DNA from: Diabrotica undecimpunctata
Lineage: Eukaryota; Arthropoda; Insecta; Coleoptera; Chrysomelidae
Assembly: GCF_040954645.1 (NCBI RefSeq)
Contig: NC_092807.1
Location: 27,945,853-28,009,852, forward strand
Length of the DNA: 64,000 nt
Reading direction: 5' to 3'
Shown here in pieces: positions 11,427 to 22,222 of this stretch; position 1 is the first letter of the stretch; each line of letters begins with the position of its first letter. The position numbers were made by a program, and so were the translations under genes. The notes beneath the pieces are model-generated. The model made no database searches and had not been told where the DNA came from. It saw only the letters and a program-made list of their open reading frames with translations.

Positions 11427-14246
11427 GTACCGGTCATAGGCCTACCCAAAACGGAGGCCGGTACCAGAAGTTGGCAATTAATGGAGTCGATTCAACTCTG
11501 GAAGATAAATAATCGTACCAGTTTTTGTTTTCCTAAATAGAACCCAACACAGACACGGCGTAGCAGTTTTCGTATCTAAGTCTATGATGCAGTCGGTCAT
11601 TAATTTTACTCCAGTATCAGATCGGCTCTTATTTCTTCAATTACAAACAAACACAAGTAAACTAAATATCATACAGATCTATGCACCTACTGCAGATAAA
11701 TCCGAGGACAAAATTGAACAATTCTACGAAGAAATCAATCAAGTATTAAAATCGACGAAACCACGAGACATTACCGTAATTCTAGGTGATTTTAACTCAA
11801 AAATTGGTAAAGGAAAAAGTGGAAAACATGTAGGAGAATACGGACTCGGCAAAAGAAATGAACGAGGTGACAGACTACTTCAATTCTGCCAGGAGAATAA
11901 CATGATTGCATCTAATACATTCTTCAACTTACCAAAGAGAAGACTTTATACGTGGAAATCACCCCAGGACAATGGCGAAAGAATAATTCGAAACCAGATT
12001 GATTTTTTACTGATAAACGAACGATACAGAAACTCCTTAAAATCCGTTAAAGCTTACCCAGGCGCAGATGTCTTTTCAGACCATAACCCTCTAATAGCGC
12101 AAATGAGTATTAAACTAAAAAGATTGGAGCAGAAAAGAAGAGCAAATCAGATAGACGTCAGTCATTTATGTAACCTGGAGGTAAAGGAGAAACTGAAAAA
12201 ATGTATTAATAATAATCTCAAAATACTTCATGAAAAAGAAACATCTCAGCCAACGAACAACATAGATAAAAAATGGCAAAACGTAAAAATGGCGATGACA
12301 GGTCCTGTGAAGAAAATTCTGACTAAAGAAAAACCAAAAATAAAGCAAAGGTGGATGACTGATAAGATCCTTCCTCTCATGGACAATCGGAGAATAATGA
12401 AAGGAAAAAACGAACAAAGGTATAAACAAATACAGAAAGAAATCAAAATAGAAATCAGAATAGCAAAAGAAGATTTTTATAAAAGAAAATGTGAAGAAAT
12501 AGAGCAATTGCAGGCAAAACATGATATTTTTAATGTACATAAAAAAGTGAAAGAACTTGCAGGTACACAAAAACGTAAGCAGCCAAATACCCTGTATAAT
12601 GTCAACGGAAACATAATAGCAGAACTAGAAGAACAGTTGAAGACATGGAAAAACTATATTGAAGAACTCTTTGCAGATGATAGACAACAATCTGAGCTAA
12701 GTAACATACAAGGAGACGAAGGTCCAGAAATAACGGAAGAAGAAGTAATGTACGCACTAAAAAGAATGAAAAATGGTAAAGCCCCAGGTCCAAATAAAAT
12801 ACCAACGGAAATCCTTAAACTAATAGAAAAAGACTCGATTCACATTTTAGTTAAACTTTTCAATAGCATTTATACATCAGGAAAAATACCACAAGAATGG
12901 CTTTTATCCACCTTTGTTACTATACCAAAAAAGATAAATGCCAAACAATGCAGTGATTACCGTACAATCAGTCTGATGAGCCATGTACTGAAAATATTTC
13001 TGAAAATTATACACTCTAGAGTACACAGAAAACTGGAAATGGACATCAATAATACCCAGTTTGGATTCCGAAATGGACTTAGAACAAGAGAGGCGTTGTT
13101 TGCACTGAACGTTATGTCTTGACATAAATCAAGATGTATTCATGTGTTTCATAGATTACAACAAGGCCTTTGATAAAGTGCGGCATGATCACCTAATCAG
13201 ACTCCTGACAGAAAAGAATTTAGATAAACGAGACATCCGACTAATAGCAAATATGTACTACAATCAGAAAGCAGTAGTGAGAGTAGAGAATAATACCACT
13301 GAAGAAATTGAAATAAAGCGAGGTGTGAGACAAGGGTGTATACTGTCACCAACCCTGTTTAATCTCTATTCCGAAGACGTAATGAATAGAACACTCTCTG
13401 AGCAATCCGTAGGTATTAAAATAAATGGTGTTAGATTAAACAATCTGAGATTTGCCGACGACACCGTTCTGATCGCAGAAACACTTGAAGAGCTACAGAC
13501 ATTGGTGAATAAGATAGCAGACTGCAGCGAAGAATATGGACTATCTTTGAACATAAAGAAAACTAAATTTATGGTAATATCGAAATCAACACAAAATGTT
13601 CAAAATTTATATTTACACAATGAAATTATCGATCGAGTTAGCAAATACAAATATTTAGGCACTTTTATAAATGAAGACAACGATAGCTCAGCAGAAATCA
13701 AAATAAGAATAGAAAAAGCCAGATCCATATTCACTAAAATGAAGAGAGTGTTCTGCGGAAGAGATTTGAGCCTTGAAATGAAACTTCGCCTGATGAGATG
13801 TTACGTACTTTCTGTGCTGTTCTACGGAATGGAGTCATGGACGTTGAAAAAGATTGATACCAAAAAATTAGAGGCATTTGAACTGTGGATGTATCGCAGA
13901 ATCCTGAGAATATCATGGACCGAGAGAGTCACAAATGTCGAGGTCTTGAGAAGAATGAATAAAGAAAAGAAAGTCATATTTACGATCAAAAAACGAAAAC
14001 TGCAATACTTGGGACACATTACAAGAGGCGAAAGATATGAACTGCTTCGAATAATTATGCAAGGGAAAATAGCAGGAAAAAGGTCCATAGGAAGAAGACG
14101 AAACTCCTGGCTAAAGAATCTACGGGAATGGTATAGCTGTAGCAGCAACGAATTGTTTCGGTCAGCAGTTTCGAAAATACGTATAGCCCTGATGATTGCC
14201 AACCTTCGGAACGAAGATGGCACTTGAAGAAGAAGAAGAAATAAGA
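11427..14246 (+). mobile_element. Near full-length family 1 APE-type retrotransposon
   Basis: This is the most complete family 1 copy. Its probable 5' part begins near a CTGGTACCGG...CCGGTACCAG inverted pair (11430-11470). EN and RT follow, and the 3' end is GGCACTTGAAGAAGAAGAAG at 14218-14242. It lies inside the mariner element 10406-14412, whose ends are intact, so it inserted later. AAATAA near both edges may be the target duplication, but this is weak. Confidence 0.8.
11560..14227 (+). pseudogene. Endonuclease/reverse transcriptase polyprotein (family 1), one frameshift
   Basis: The first frame is open from about 11550 (HRHGVAVFVSK) with ATG 11584, and ends at 13122 (512 aa from the ATG). 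The APE/EEP endonuclease has IYAPTADKSEDKIEQFY, GDFNSKIG (Asp69, Asn71), RNQIDFLLI and SDHNPL (Asp166, His167). Its N-terminal strand with the catalytic Glu is missing upstream. The RT starts near residue 380 (MKNGKAPGPNKIPTEI, DYRTISLMSHVLK, NTQFGFRNGLRTREALFALN). Compared with the copy at 53.5 kb, about 11 nt are missing at 13106-13117, shifting the frame. The second frame (13142-14227) resumes with CFIDYNKAFDKVRHDHL, GVRQGCILSPTLFNLY, catalytic FADD at 13451-13462, KTKFMVIS, KYLGTF, FYGMESWTLK, SWTERVTNVEVLRRMN, YLGHITRGERYELLR and IANLRNEDGT. Only this small deletion separates it from an open RT. Confidence 0.85.
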
Positions 14247-14414
14247 GCGTTCTGGAAGTAGTTAAAAAAAAACTAATTACAAGCAGCCATCTTCAAAAAG
14301 CTCTAGCTCCCTTAGGAAGGATTTTCAGACTAGGTGAATTTAGTTAAATTGTCTTAAAATTATCTGAGGAATCTCCGGTTTTCGTTTGTCAGGAGAGTTT
14401 TTGGACACCCTGTA

Positions 14415-15437
14415 TATATAAATATTAAATTTCTTTAAAACTATAAATCAAAAATTTTAATTTTTTTCTTTACATGTTTCCCACCCAAATAAACAATTTT
14501 ATGTAAAAAAGTTTAGATTTTTATTACGACCATTTTGGTGCCCCGTTGTCAACGTTTGTCAATTGTATGAAATTAAGGTCTTTCATTGTGACAGAATAAA
14601 TGCTACGGCTAACCTCTCGTAATTAGAAATATTTTTTCTCTTTAGATAAATTATTGATTTATATAGCACATAAAGAAAAATATACATTTACTTACCAATA
14701 TATTATATTCATTGTCTAATGCATTTGGTTGCACTTACCTAAAACAAAAAAAAATTATTTTAATATTGAATGTATAGTTTGACAAAAAATCTGTATTCGT
14801 TCAAAATCTGATACAAACGATCGTTCAAAAATCTAATACAAATCTGACAAAATAATACTAAATTGCATGAGCATAGAGCCTACGAAAAAAAATCAAATAA
14901 TTATTAGAGTCGTGTATAACATAAAAAACATGATTTGGGATTTTAGTCCTTTGCTTTGCACAAACTAACATAACATAACAAACCTAACGTGTTTGTTTAA
15001 CATGTTTTAATAAAAATTTGTAAAGGCTCCATGAGCTTACAATAATTATTTTTTACAAATGAAGAATGAAGTTGACGTAAATTACACGTGTGAGTAATAA
15101 CAATTGAAGAGGTGGATTCCCAAAGAGCTGATGTAATTGTTTTTCACATCTTGAGGTTTTAGTTGGATCTAATTCTAGAGCATCATTTCTACCATTAGAA
15201 AAACAATTCATCCCATAACAGCTTATACAGATACAACTATACAGATTACAAATCAGTAATGTTTTCCAAAAGTGCTTTAGTCATGCCTTGTTCTTTTCCA
15301 AACATGCTGAAGTCAGCTGTTGAGTGTTTGCGCATGCGCGATTCCAGCGGTCAGCATCTATTTGCTGTGAGTTTTGGTTATGTTGACTGTTTAAAGTAAA
15401 ACAAGTGAGTAGCGAAAACGTGTGTTATAAGTATAAA
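14415..15437. other. A+T-rich stretch upstream of a DDE transposase gene
   Basis: No gene is recognised. From about 15290 to 15437 the composition is less A+T-rich (GCGCATGCGCGATTCCAGCG near 15330-15350). This may be the leader or promoter of the transposase that begins at 15438. I could not define its terminal inverted repeat. Confidence 0.4.
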
Positions 15438-16042
15438 ATGAGTTTAGATATTGTAACAAGTGATTTTTCAGTATCTGTAAACGACATTAATAGTGCCAAG
15501 AAGAGGAAGCGAGAGAAAAATGAAAACCTGTGGGACAAAAATATTAAGAAATTCGCAAGAAATAGTAAAGAAGCTCATCCAGATTCTCGCATTTTTTGAG
15601 CTCATAAAAGTGATGTTTGTAAGCCATATCTATTGACTTCTAATGATGTAAGTAGCTTTTATGATAAAATCGACTCACATAAGACTGCTGCTGATCAGAA
15701 CAACTTCGTATTCAAATACCTTCTCAATCAAGAGTCTAAGCAACATAGGCCTAGAAATAAAACAAATCCATGATCTCGAACGGTTACAAAATACTTTATA
15801 CGAGAGATAAATGGTGTTTTATTAAGTGTGTGTAATTCCACATTCCTGTCCATCACACAATTTTCATCAAAAGGATTGAATCAATTAGATAAAGCTTTAA
15901 AAGAGTCAGAAGAATGTCCTCGTGGAAAGCGAGGTGGAGCAAGGATAAAACCCAAAGATTCAAGTACAGCTCAATCAATGATTGATTTCATAAAATCATT
16001 AAAGTGCTGCGAAAGTCATTATGGTCGGAGTAAGAGCGTCCG

Positions 16043-16048
16043 CGGTTA
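16043..16048. repeat. Probable target duplication (CGGTTA) of RT insertion, left copy
   Basis: CGGTTA recurs at 17780-17785. The host transposase reading frame joins across the two copies (SKSVRGY / ELSIKK), as expected for a short target duplication. Confidence 0.55.
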
Positions 16049-16203
16049 TTTTCTTCTAAATGTGCCTATCTTCTAATATGTTGGCGACCACATTGACCCA
16101 TCTTATTATATTCACAGCAGCTCGAAATAGATCAGTCCAGTTCCTAAGATTGCCCAGCCAGAATATACGGTTACGTCCAGGGCCTCTCTTAACCTCAACC
16201 TTG

Positions 16204-16211
16204 CCTTATAG
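16204..16211. repeat. hAT target-site duplication, left copy
   Basis: CCTTATAG is repeated exactly at 16697-16704. Eight bases is the hAT standard. Confidence 0.85.
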
Positions 16212-16696
16212 CAGGGGTCACCAATTATATTCCCTGAGGGTTCGTTTCAAAAACCTATTACACTTTCGTGGTCCAGACACTCAGCACTAAACAAGGCAAT
16301 GGCGTAACCGAGGAGTTACCCAGAAACTCTTTAGTAGTTGTAACCCCTCTCAGAAGATCATCCTGGTTACGTAGTTGAAACCAGGCAGCTAGGCCACCTC
16401 ATTTAGGGAGGGGTATAAAATAAACTCAAGGAAAAAGATGGTTATAAAGCTATTATATTTTTTTTTCTCCGGTCTTTGTTTAATAAATTTTTGCGCTGTT
16501 ATTTAAAATATTTATATAGTATCGAACATATCTAAATCTATTTAAGCATTGAAGTGTTAGTAATAGCTTACCTTAAATAGCGTTTTTACTTTATTACACC
16601 ATAATTTTATTACTATATTTTGAATTTAACGGCGGTCCGCAAAAAATAAGCTTACAGTCCGGAACCGGACCGCGGTCCGCCATTTGGTGACCTCTG
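16212..16696. mobile_element. hAT-type MITE (485 bp)
   Basis: The ends are CAGGGGTCACCAA and, inverted, CAGAGGTCACCAA: 13 bp with one mismatch, starting with the hAT CAG. A perfect 8-bp duplication (CCTTATAG) flanks it. Near the right end is the palindromic GGACCGCGGTCC, common in this type of MITE. There is no coding capacity. Confidence 0.9.
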
Positions 16697-18308
16697 CCTT
16701 ATAGAATCTACTGTAGAAGTCGGTATTTATTATTACGCATGATGTTGCCCAAGTAAGCCAATTTTCTGTTCTTTACGGTGTTGATAATTTCTTAGCCTCT
16801 GGAGAATTAATAGTTATGTTCCTTGTGTGGTATATATAGGAAACCCTTAACATACGTCGGTAGCACCACATTTCAAATGCCTCTAATCATTTTAAGGCAT
16901 CTTCTGTAAGGCTTCAGCTTTCTACTCTATAGAGGAGGACACTAAAGATGTAACATCTAAGAATTCTTATGCGTATATTGATGCTTAAAGATAAGTTGCA
17001 GATAATCTTCCTAAGGCTGTTGAAAGAGCTTCTGGCTTTTTCAATACAAGTTTTTATTTCGTAGCTAGCTATATATTGCAGCCCAAATGGCATATTTTTT
17101 CCACTCTTTCTAACGGTGTACCGCCTATTGTAATTTGGGCGTTTATGTTGGTGTTCTTGCTAATGATCATTATTTTTGTCTTCTTGAAATTTAGTTTTAG
17201 GATTTGTTACATGCTTCTAGAACGTTATCCATCATCCCTTGGTGCCCCTGCGCACTATCTGCTAGTAACACTGTATCGTCTGCATATCTAATATTGTTTA
17301 TAAGTTGGCCATTTACAGCAATCCCATCTTCTGATTCGTCCAAGGCCTCTCTAAAGATGTTTTTAAAGAATATGTTAAATAATACTGGTGACAATATGCA
17401 ACCCTGCCTAACTTCTTTTTTGACTGTGAAGATCTCGGACAGTCCATTTTCTAATCGTACTGTTGCTTTTTGTTGGAGATATAAGTTTGAGATCAGTCTT
17501 ATGTCCTTACCATCGAGTCCTAATGTTTTTAGGATATCCATTAGTTTCCCATGTGGGACTTTATCAAATGCCTTCTCGAAATCAATGAAACATGCATACA
17601 CATCGCAGTTGACATCCTTGGCTCTCTGTATTTGAACCTGCAAACTAAAAAGTGCTTCCCTCGTTCGGAGTCCTGCTCTGAATCCAATTTGAACTTCACT
17701 TAGGTGTTCTTTTAATTTGGTGTATATGCGAGAGTGAATGATAATAAAGAGTACTTTAAGTACATGGCTCATCAAACTACGGTTACCTTAGGCCTGAGTT
17801 ATCTATTAAAAAATTGTGGCGTATTTGGAAATAGACTCAAAGAGAACAGAAGAAGTCACTTGCATCTTACTCAATGTTCTTCAAGGTCTTCCAGACGAAA
17901 TTCAATCTAAGTTTCGACAGTCCAAAGACAGACGTTTGTTCATTTTGTTATCTAACAAAAAGTAAAATAAATTTATGTAAAGACCTCCAAGAAAAAGCTT
18001 CCCTTATTACAGATTGCACAAGTTCCGAGCTAAGAAATTTTATGAACTGTTTAACTTCAACAGAAACTAATGCAGTTAAGGTATCCTTTGACATGGAACA
18101 AAACCAGCTTCTTTTAAAACTAAGAGTTGGTAAGGTATTTTATTCTCGACAAATTTGAGATACACAAGATTCTACTAATACTCTTGTGTACACATAAACT
18201 GAAATCCAGAGTGGGCGAGGCTTTAATGAAGTAGTTTTTTTTTTTTTTTATTTACAAAGAAAATAGTCGCTTCAACCACTTGGGTCATTAGCGACATTAG
18301 TTTTTACA

Positions 18309-21300
18309 TTAGATTAAATTATATAAAGATGTATCTTTAAGAAAATTAATTAAGTCTTTGATGTTTAAATGTTCACCTAATACTGTTTTTAAATTGTTGG
18401 AAATATTGTTATTTTGTCTGTTGACTGTATATTTTCCACATTCTGTTAGGAGGTGTTTAACAGTAATGTTGATTTGACAGTAATCACACACTGGAATGTC
18501 TTCCTTATTCATTAGGTACTTATGTGTAATGTTGGTATGACCTAATCGAAGTCGAGAGATTTTGACTTGATCAGCTCTTTTTAAGTTCACTAGGCGCCAC
18601 GGACTCACTGTCGATTTAATTTCTTTTAGTTTAGATTCCGATAAATTCCACTCATTTTGCCACGCACTGATCACTTTTTCTTTGACGAACTGTTTTATAT
18701 CACTGGAAATAGTCTTTGACACTATTGTAGCATGATCGTTTTTGTAAGCTTCCCTTGCTTGGAGGTCTGCTTTTTCATTACCTTGTATTCCCATGTGAGA
18801 TGGAACCCATATAAATTTGACTTCGGAACCAGTTTCCTGTAAGGCTGCAAGTTCTTTCTTGATAAGTAAGGCTATAGGGTTCTTAGTGAATAGTTGATCA
18901 ATTGTTGTTAACGAGTTTAGAGAATCTGAGATAATGACGGAGGAAGACTGTTTTGTACTTTTGATATGAATGAGGGCTTGTAATATTGCATATAACTCTG
19001 CTGAGTATATAGAGGTGGCCGACCTTAATTTAAATTGGAAGGATGCATATGGAGTGACAAATGCTGCTCCTACGTCGTTTGCAGATTTGGAGGCATCTGT
19101 ATAAATGCAAAAACTTTCCCCGCAAGTCTCGAGTTCTTTTAAAAATGACTGTCTGATTACATTTGGTGATGTCTCTGATTTGTGATATTGGAGTAGTGTC
19201 GTATTAATCTCGGGAATCATGATTAACCAGGGAGGGGGAGTTTTTAGATTTGAAGGATAGAGGTCAGGAATTTGCAGTTGCAGATCTTTTAAATTTCTTC
19301 GGACTCTTTCATAGAAAGGTGGATCGAACTTACTTTTTTTATAAGCTTCTAGATACCGGTCCGTAAATGTATTTCGAAACACTGGGTGGAATTTGTTACT
19401 GGCAACTGAAGATGCATACGAAAGGCTTAGATACTTCCTTCGTAGGGTAAGAGGTGGTTCTCCTGTAAGACATTGGAGATTCTTAACGGGTGTGGTTCTA
19501 AATGCACCTGTGGCGATCCGAAGTGCTGTGTTTTGAATGATTTCAAGTTGATTGGTAACGTGTTTTTTAGCCGAGTCATATACAATAGCCCCATAATCTA
19601 TTTTTGATCTAACAAGTGACTTATAAATATTTAATAATGTGGTTTCGTCGGTTCCCCATTTTTTATTTGATAATGTTTTCATTACGTTTAATCCACTTTG
19701 GCAAGACTTTTTTATTTCTGAAATATGATGTTTCCATGTTAGTTTTTGGTCGAATACCATTCCGAGAAAATTAATTTTGTCTGAGAATGCCAGCGGCTTG
19801 CCACACAGCTTTAGTGTAGTTCTTTGCATCCGGTGCCTTCTTGAGAAAATCATGCATCTTGTTTTTAGTGTGGAGAATTGTACACCTACTGATGTAGACC
19901 ATATCTCTAGTTTGTAAATGGATTCTTGTAAGTGTTTTTGAACCATTTTTATATTCTTGCCTTTTGCAAATAGAACCAGATCATCGGCATATAGTCTTCC
20001 CTTAACTAGCGGGGAGCAATGATCCAGTATATCGTTGATAGCGACAAGAAAGAGAGTTGGGCTCATAACTGATCCCTGAGGTGTTCCGTTTTCCTGAATT
20101 CTTTTTGTTGAAGTGGAATTATCGGCGCGCACAGAGAAAGCTCTTGACTGAAGAAAGTTTTCTATGAATCTTAGCATATTACCCCTGATTCCCCATTTGT
20201 GTAATTTTGATATAATGTTAAACCTCCAAACTGTATCGTACGCCTTGGTAATATCGAAAAACACTGCGATGGTTTCTTGATTAGTTGCAAAACCCTCGTG
20301 TATCTCTGATTCTAAATCTAATAGATTATCTACGCATGATCTATTTTGACGGAAGCCACTTTGCTGTGGAATTAAATGTTTTTCTTGTTCTAAGTACCAC
20401 AATAGTCTTTTGTTTATAATTTTTTCTAGAACTTTGCAGGATACATTAGTGAGTGATATAGGACGGTACGAGTCTACCTTTGTTCTGTCTTTGTTGGGCT
20501 TGAGCAGAGGAATTATAATGCTGTCCGACCATACAGATGGAAAGACCTGATTTGTCCATATAAAATTGTATAATTTTAGTAGCCAAGACATTCCACTTTC
20601 TGGTAGGTTTAACAAAAAAATTAATGGTATGCCGTCTGGACCTGGAGCGGAGTTTTTAGTTGACATTAGGGCATCCCTTAGTTCTTGCATTGTAATTGGC
20701 ACATTTAGTATATTATCATCTTGAGAGTAGTATTCCAACTTCGTTTTTTCTATGCTTTGTTTCTTGAGCTTAAATTCCGGTGAATAGTTATCGTTACTTG
20801 AATTTGACTCAAATTCACCGGCGAATAGCTCCGCAATTTCTTTTCGGTCGCTTATAATTTTGTTATCTTTTGCCAGGAAAGGTATTTTATTTGAACATTT
20901 TTTTCCAGATATTTTCCTTATATTTTGCCACACTTTACTTGCTGGGGTAGAACTATTTATACTTGCAACGAATTTTTGCCATGATGTTTTCCTGCATTTT
21001 TTGAGAATATATCTAGCTTCTGCTCGACGTTTTTTGTATTCTACCATATTTTCACTAGTTTTGTGATGATTATACCTATTGAAGGCTCTTTTATACGTTT
21101 TTACTGCTTCTTTGCATTCTGTGGTCCACCATGGTAAAGGTTTATGATATTTTAGTGTTTTTGTTTTTCCAATATGATTTTCTGCTGCTTTTTTAATTAT
21201 TGATATGAAGGTATCTAGGTCTTTATCTATGTCATTAAGAGTAATATCTTTTATGTTGTTTATTTCATTTTTTATGTATTTTGTAAAGTTCTCCCAGTCT

Positions 21301-22010
21301 GCATTTTTTGTATTCCATTTCGATGGGGTTGTGGTAATATTGTTATTTTTTTGTTGTGGAAACGTAATTTTAATAGGATAGTGGTCACTTCCGTATAGGT
21401 ACGGGATAACGTCCCATTCTAGTGTTGGGGATAACATTGGATCACATAAAGATATGTCGATGGCCGACTGACTACCCGTTTGAATGCTAAATCTGGTGGG
21501 TCTACCATCGTTTAACAAATTAAGATTTTGTGAGGTCATACAAAATTCCACAATCTTGCCTCTAGCGTTAGTTTTTGTTGAACCCCACATAGGATTGTGT
21601 GAATTAAAATCGCCTAAAATAATGCGGGGGCTGGGGATTTGTTGTAGTAGATTATCAAAATCTTCTTGGACTATAATTTGATCAGGAGGTAAATATATGT
21701 TGCAAATATTGATTGTTTGTTCCATGTTTACTGTAATCGCTACTGCTTCAAAGCTATGTGTGTTGATTTGTAATTGCTGGGCTTCATATTGTTTATCGAC
21801 GTAAATAGCAACCCCTCCACTGGCTATATCAGCATTTTGTCTGTGTTTGAAAAAGTTTGAGTATTTTTGAAACTTGAATGCATGGCTGGAATCCTTAAAG
21901 TTGGTTTCTTGTAAACAAAGTATCATTGGGTTGATTTCAGAGATAATATGCTTTAGCATTTCGTAACGGCTGAAGAAACCGTTTACGTTCCATTGTATTA
22001 TGGACGCCAT
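18309..22010 (-). CDS. ORF2: endonuclease, reverse transcriptase, RNase H (intact, 1233 aa)
   Basis: The frame is uninterrupted from ATG 22010. Residues 1-225 form an APE endonuclease with the expected catalytic set: Asn8 (QWNVNG), Glu35 (LQET), Asp134/Asn136 (GDFNSHN) and Asp209/His210 (GSDHYPI). The RT spans about 450-740: APGPDGIPLIFLLNL, DSYRPISLTNVSCKVLEKII, QSGFRQNRSCVDNL, FFDITKAYDTVW, GTPQGSVMSPTLFLVAINDI and the catalytic YADD at residues 674-677. RNase H spans about 968-1090, with YTDASKS (Asp972), SAELYAI, ISDSLNSL and GNEKADLQA. A Cys/His motif CX2CX7HX4C closes the protein (CDYC...HLLTEC). All catalytic residues are present, so the protein could still be active. RNase H and overall order suit the I/Nimb group; databases often label such proteins jockey. 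Confidence 0.92.
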   Translation of the reverse strand: MASIIQWNVNGFFSRYEMLKHIISEINPMILCLQETNFKDSSHAFKFQKYSNFFKHRQNADIASGGVAIYVDKQYEAQQLQINTHSFEAVAITVNMEQTINICNIYLPPDQIIVQEDFDNLLQQIPSPRIILGDFNSHNPMWGSTKTNARGKIVEFCMTSQNLNLLNDGRPTRFSIQTGSQSAIDISLCDPMLSPTLEWDVIPYLYGSDHYPIKITFPQQKNNNITTTPSKWNTKNADWENFTKYIKNEINNIKDITLNDIDKDLDTFISIIKKAAENHIGKTKTLKYHKPLPWWTTECKEAVKTYKRAFNRYNHHKTSENMVEYKKRRAEARYILKKCRKTSWQKFVASINSSTPASKVWQNIRKISGKKCSNKIPFLAKDNKIISDRKEIAELFAGEFESNSSNDNYSPEFKLKKQSIEKTKLEYYSQDDNILNVPITMQELRDALMSTKNSAPGPDGIPLIFLLNLPESGMSWLLKLYNFIWTNQVFPSVWSDSIIIPLLKPNKDRTKVDSYRPISLTNVSCKVLEKIINKRLLWYLEQEKHLIPQQSGFRQNRSCVDNLLDLESEIHEGFATNQETIAVFFDITKAYDTVWRFNIISKLHKWGIRGNMLRFIENFLQSRAFSVRADNSTSTKRIQENGTPQGSVMSPTLFLVAINDILDHCSPLVKGRLYADDLVLFAKGKNIKMVQKHLQESIYKLEIWSTSVGVQFSTLKTRCMIFSRRHRMQRTTLKLCGKPLAFSDKINFLGMVFDQKLTWKHHISEIKKSCQSGLNVMKTLSNKKWGTDETTLLNIYKSLVRSKIDYGAIVYDSAKKHVTNQLEIIQNTALRIATGAFRTTPVKNLQCLTGEPPLTLRRKYLSLSYASSVASNKFHPVFRNTFTDRYLEAYKKSKFDPPFYERVRRNLKDLQLQIPDLYPSNLKTPPPWLIMIPEINTTLLQYHKSETSPNVIRQSFLKELETCGESFCIYTDASKSANDVGAAFVTPYASFQFKLRSATSIYSAELYAILQALIHIKSTKQSSSVIISDSLNSLTTIDQLFTKNPIALLIKKELAALQETGSEVKFIWVPSHMGIQGNEKADLQAREAYKNDHATIVSKTISSDIKQFVKEKVISAWQNEWNLSESKLKEIKSTVSPWRLVNLKRADQVKISRLRLGHTNITHKYLMNKEDIPVCDYCQINITVKHLLTECGKYTVNRQNNNISNNLKTVLGEHLNIKDLINFLKDTSLYNLI

Positions 22011-22032
22011 TGCTTCTATTTACTATGTACTT

Positions 22033-22199
22033 TACGCTGAATCGACAGAGGTGTCGGATTCTTCTTCTAGATATATCTTCATTGCTATCGGGTCCATTTT
22101 TAGTTGCTTCATAATCTTACGTCTTATTCTCGTGCTTCTGTTTTTCATTCTTCGGTCTTTGTAATAAGGATGAATTTTAGCTAATAGGTTCAAAAAATC
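22033..22199 (-). pseudogene. ORF1 (gag-like) C-terminal remnant
   Basis: Directly upstream of ORF2 the minus strand reads LLAKIHPYYKDRRMKNRSTR, IRRKIMKQLKMDPIAMKI, YLEEESDTSVDSA and a stop 20-odd bases before the ORF2 ATG. The basic stretch and position fit the end of the nucleic-acid-binding ORF1 of an I-like element. The 5' part was never copied or has been lost. Confidence 0.6.
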
Positions 22200-22222
22200 C
22201 TAATAAATTCATATATAACTTA

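Larger units (their letters stand above)
10406..14412 (-). mobile_element. Mariner-type element with long inverted ends, carrying an RT insertion
   Basis: The left end (10406 to about 10556) and right end (about 14268-14412) are inverted copies for about 145 bp, both starting CAG(A/G)GTGTCC and sharing CTCTCCTGACAAACGAAAA further in. Both are flanked by TA (10404-10405; 14413-14414), the mariner target. The interior holds a minus-strand transposase remnant and a family 1 retrotransposon. Right of the retrotransposon only the terminal repeat is left, so the transposase N-terminus was lost during or after that insertion. Confidence 0.8.
16049..17779 (-). mobile_element. Family 1 retrotransposon, 5'-truncated, containing a hAT MITE
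   Basis: On the minus strand the open part (17775-17197) reads SHVLKVLFIIIHSRIYTKLK, QIGFRAGLRTREALFSLQV, CFIDFEKAFDKVPHGKL, EVRQGCILSPVLFNIFF (Glu replaces the usual Gly of GVRQG), catalytic RYADDTVLLA. After stops there is KTKIMIIS, the thumb, and a tail with KRGPGRNRIFWLGNLRNW. The 3' end is AGGCACATTTAGAAGAA at about 16067-16051, a decayed form of the family GGCACTTGAAGAAG end. A 485-bp hAT MITE interrupts the thumb/tail region. The copy is dead and older than those at 6.5 and 53.5 kb. Confidence 0.8.
15438..18234 (+). pseudogene. DDE transposase gene, copy 1 (possibly Sola-like), split by insertion
   Basis: The ATG at 15438 gives MSLDIVTSDFSVSVNDINSA followed by a basic stretch AKKRKREKNENLWDKNIKKF. 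After an in-frame stop (15597) the same frame continues ADQNNFVFKYLLNQES, then TVTKYFIREINGVLLSVCNS, RGGARIKPKDSSTAQSM and ESHYGRSKSVR. At 16043 it is broken by a family 1 RT (16049-17779). It resumes at about 17795 with ELSIKKLWRIW, FFKVFQTKFNLSFDSPKTDV, CSFCYLTKSKINL, VSFDMEQNQLLLKLRVGKVF and, frame-broken, RGFNEVV. The run ends at poly-T of the next element. The order YF-NG-VC-TF, SHYxRSxSxR, F-FN-SF-PxxDxCxxC, (F/Y)D-x-Q parallels the gene at 25443-27822, including the presumed first catalytic Asp (SFDMEQ). The Sola link is from memory; a DDE transposase is the safer statement. Confidence 0.65.
18235..22199 (-). mobile_element. I-clade-like non-LTR retrotransposon, 5'-truncated in ORF1
   Basis: The element ends in an A-tail (T-run 18235-18250 on the plus strand) after a short 3' UTR, contains an intact ORF2, and extends into the last codons of ORF1 before being cut at about 22199. 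RNase H in ORF2 separates it from the RTE and CR1 types elsewhere in the window. I could not find a matching target duplication at its two ends: the 3' side abuts a transposase gene, the 5' side a piggyBac tail. A later rearrangement is possible. Confidence 0.85.

Noticed and set aside
13822..14223. 133-codon minus-strand frame, and its counterpart at 54670-55071
   Set aside because: Both are antisense to the same part of the family 1 RT. Their similarity reflects the RT, not a gene.
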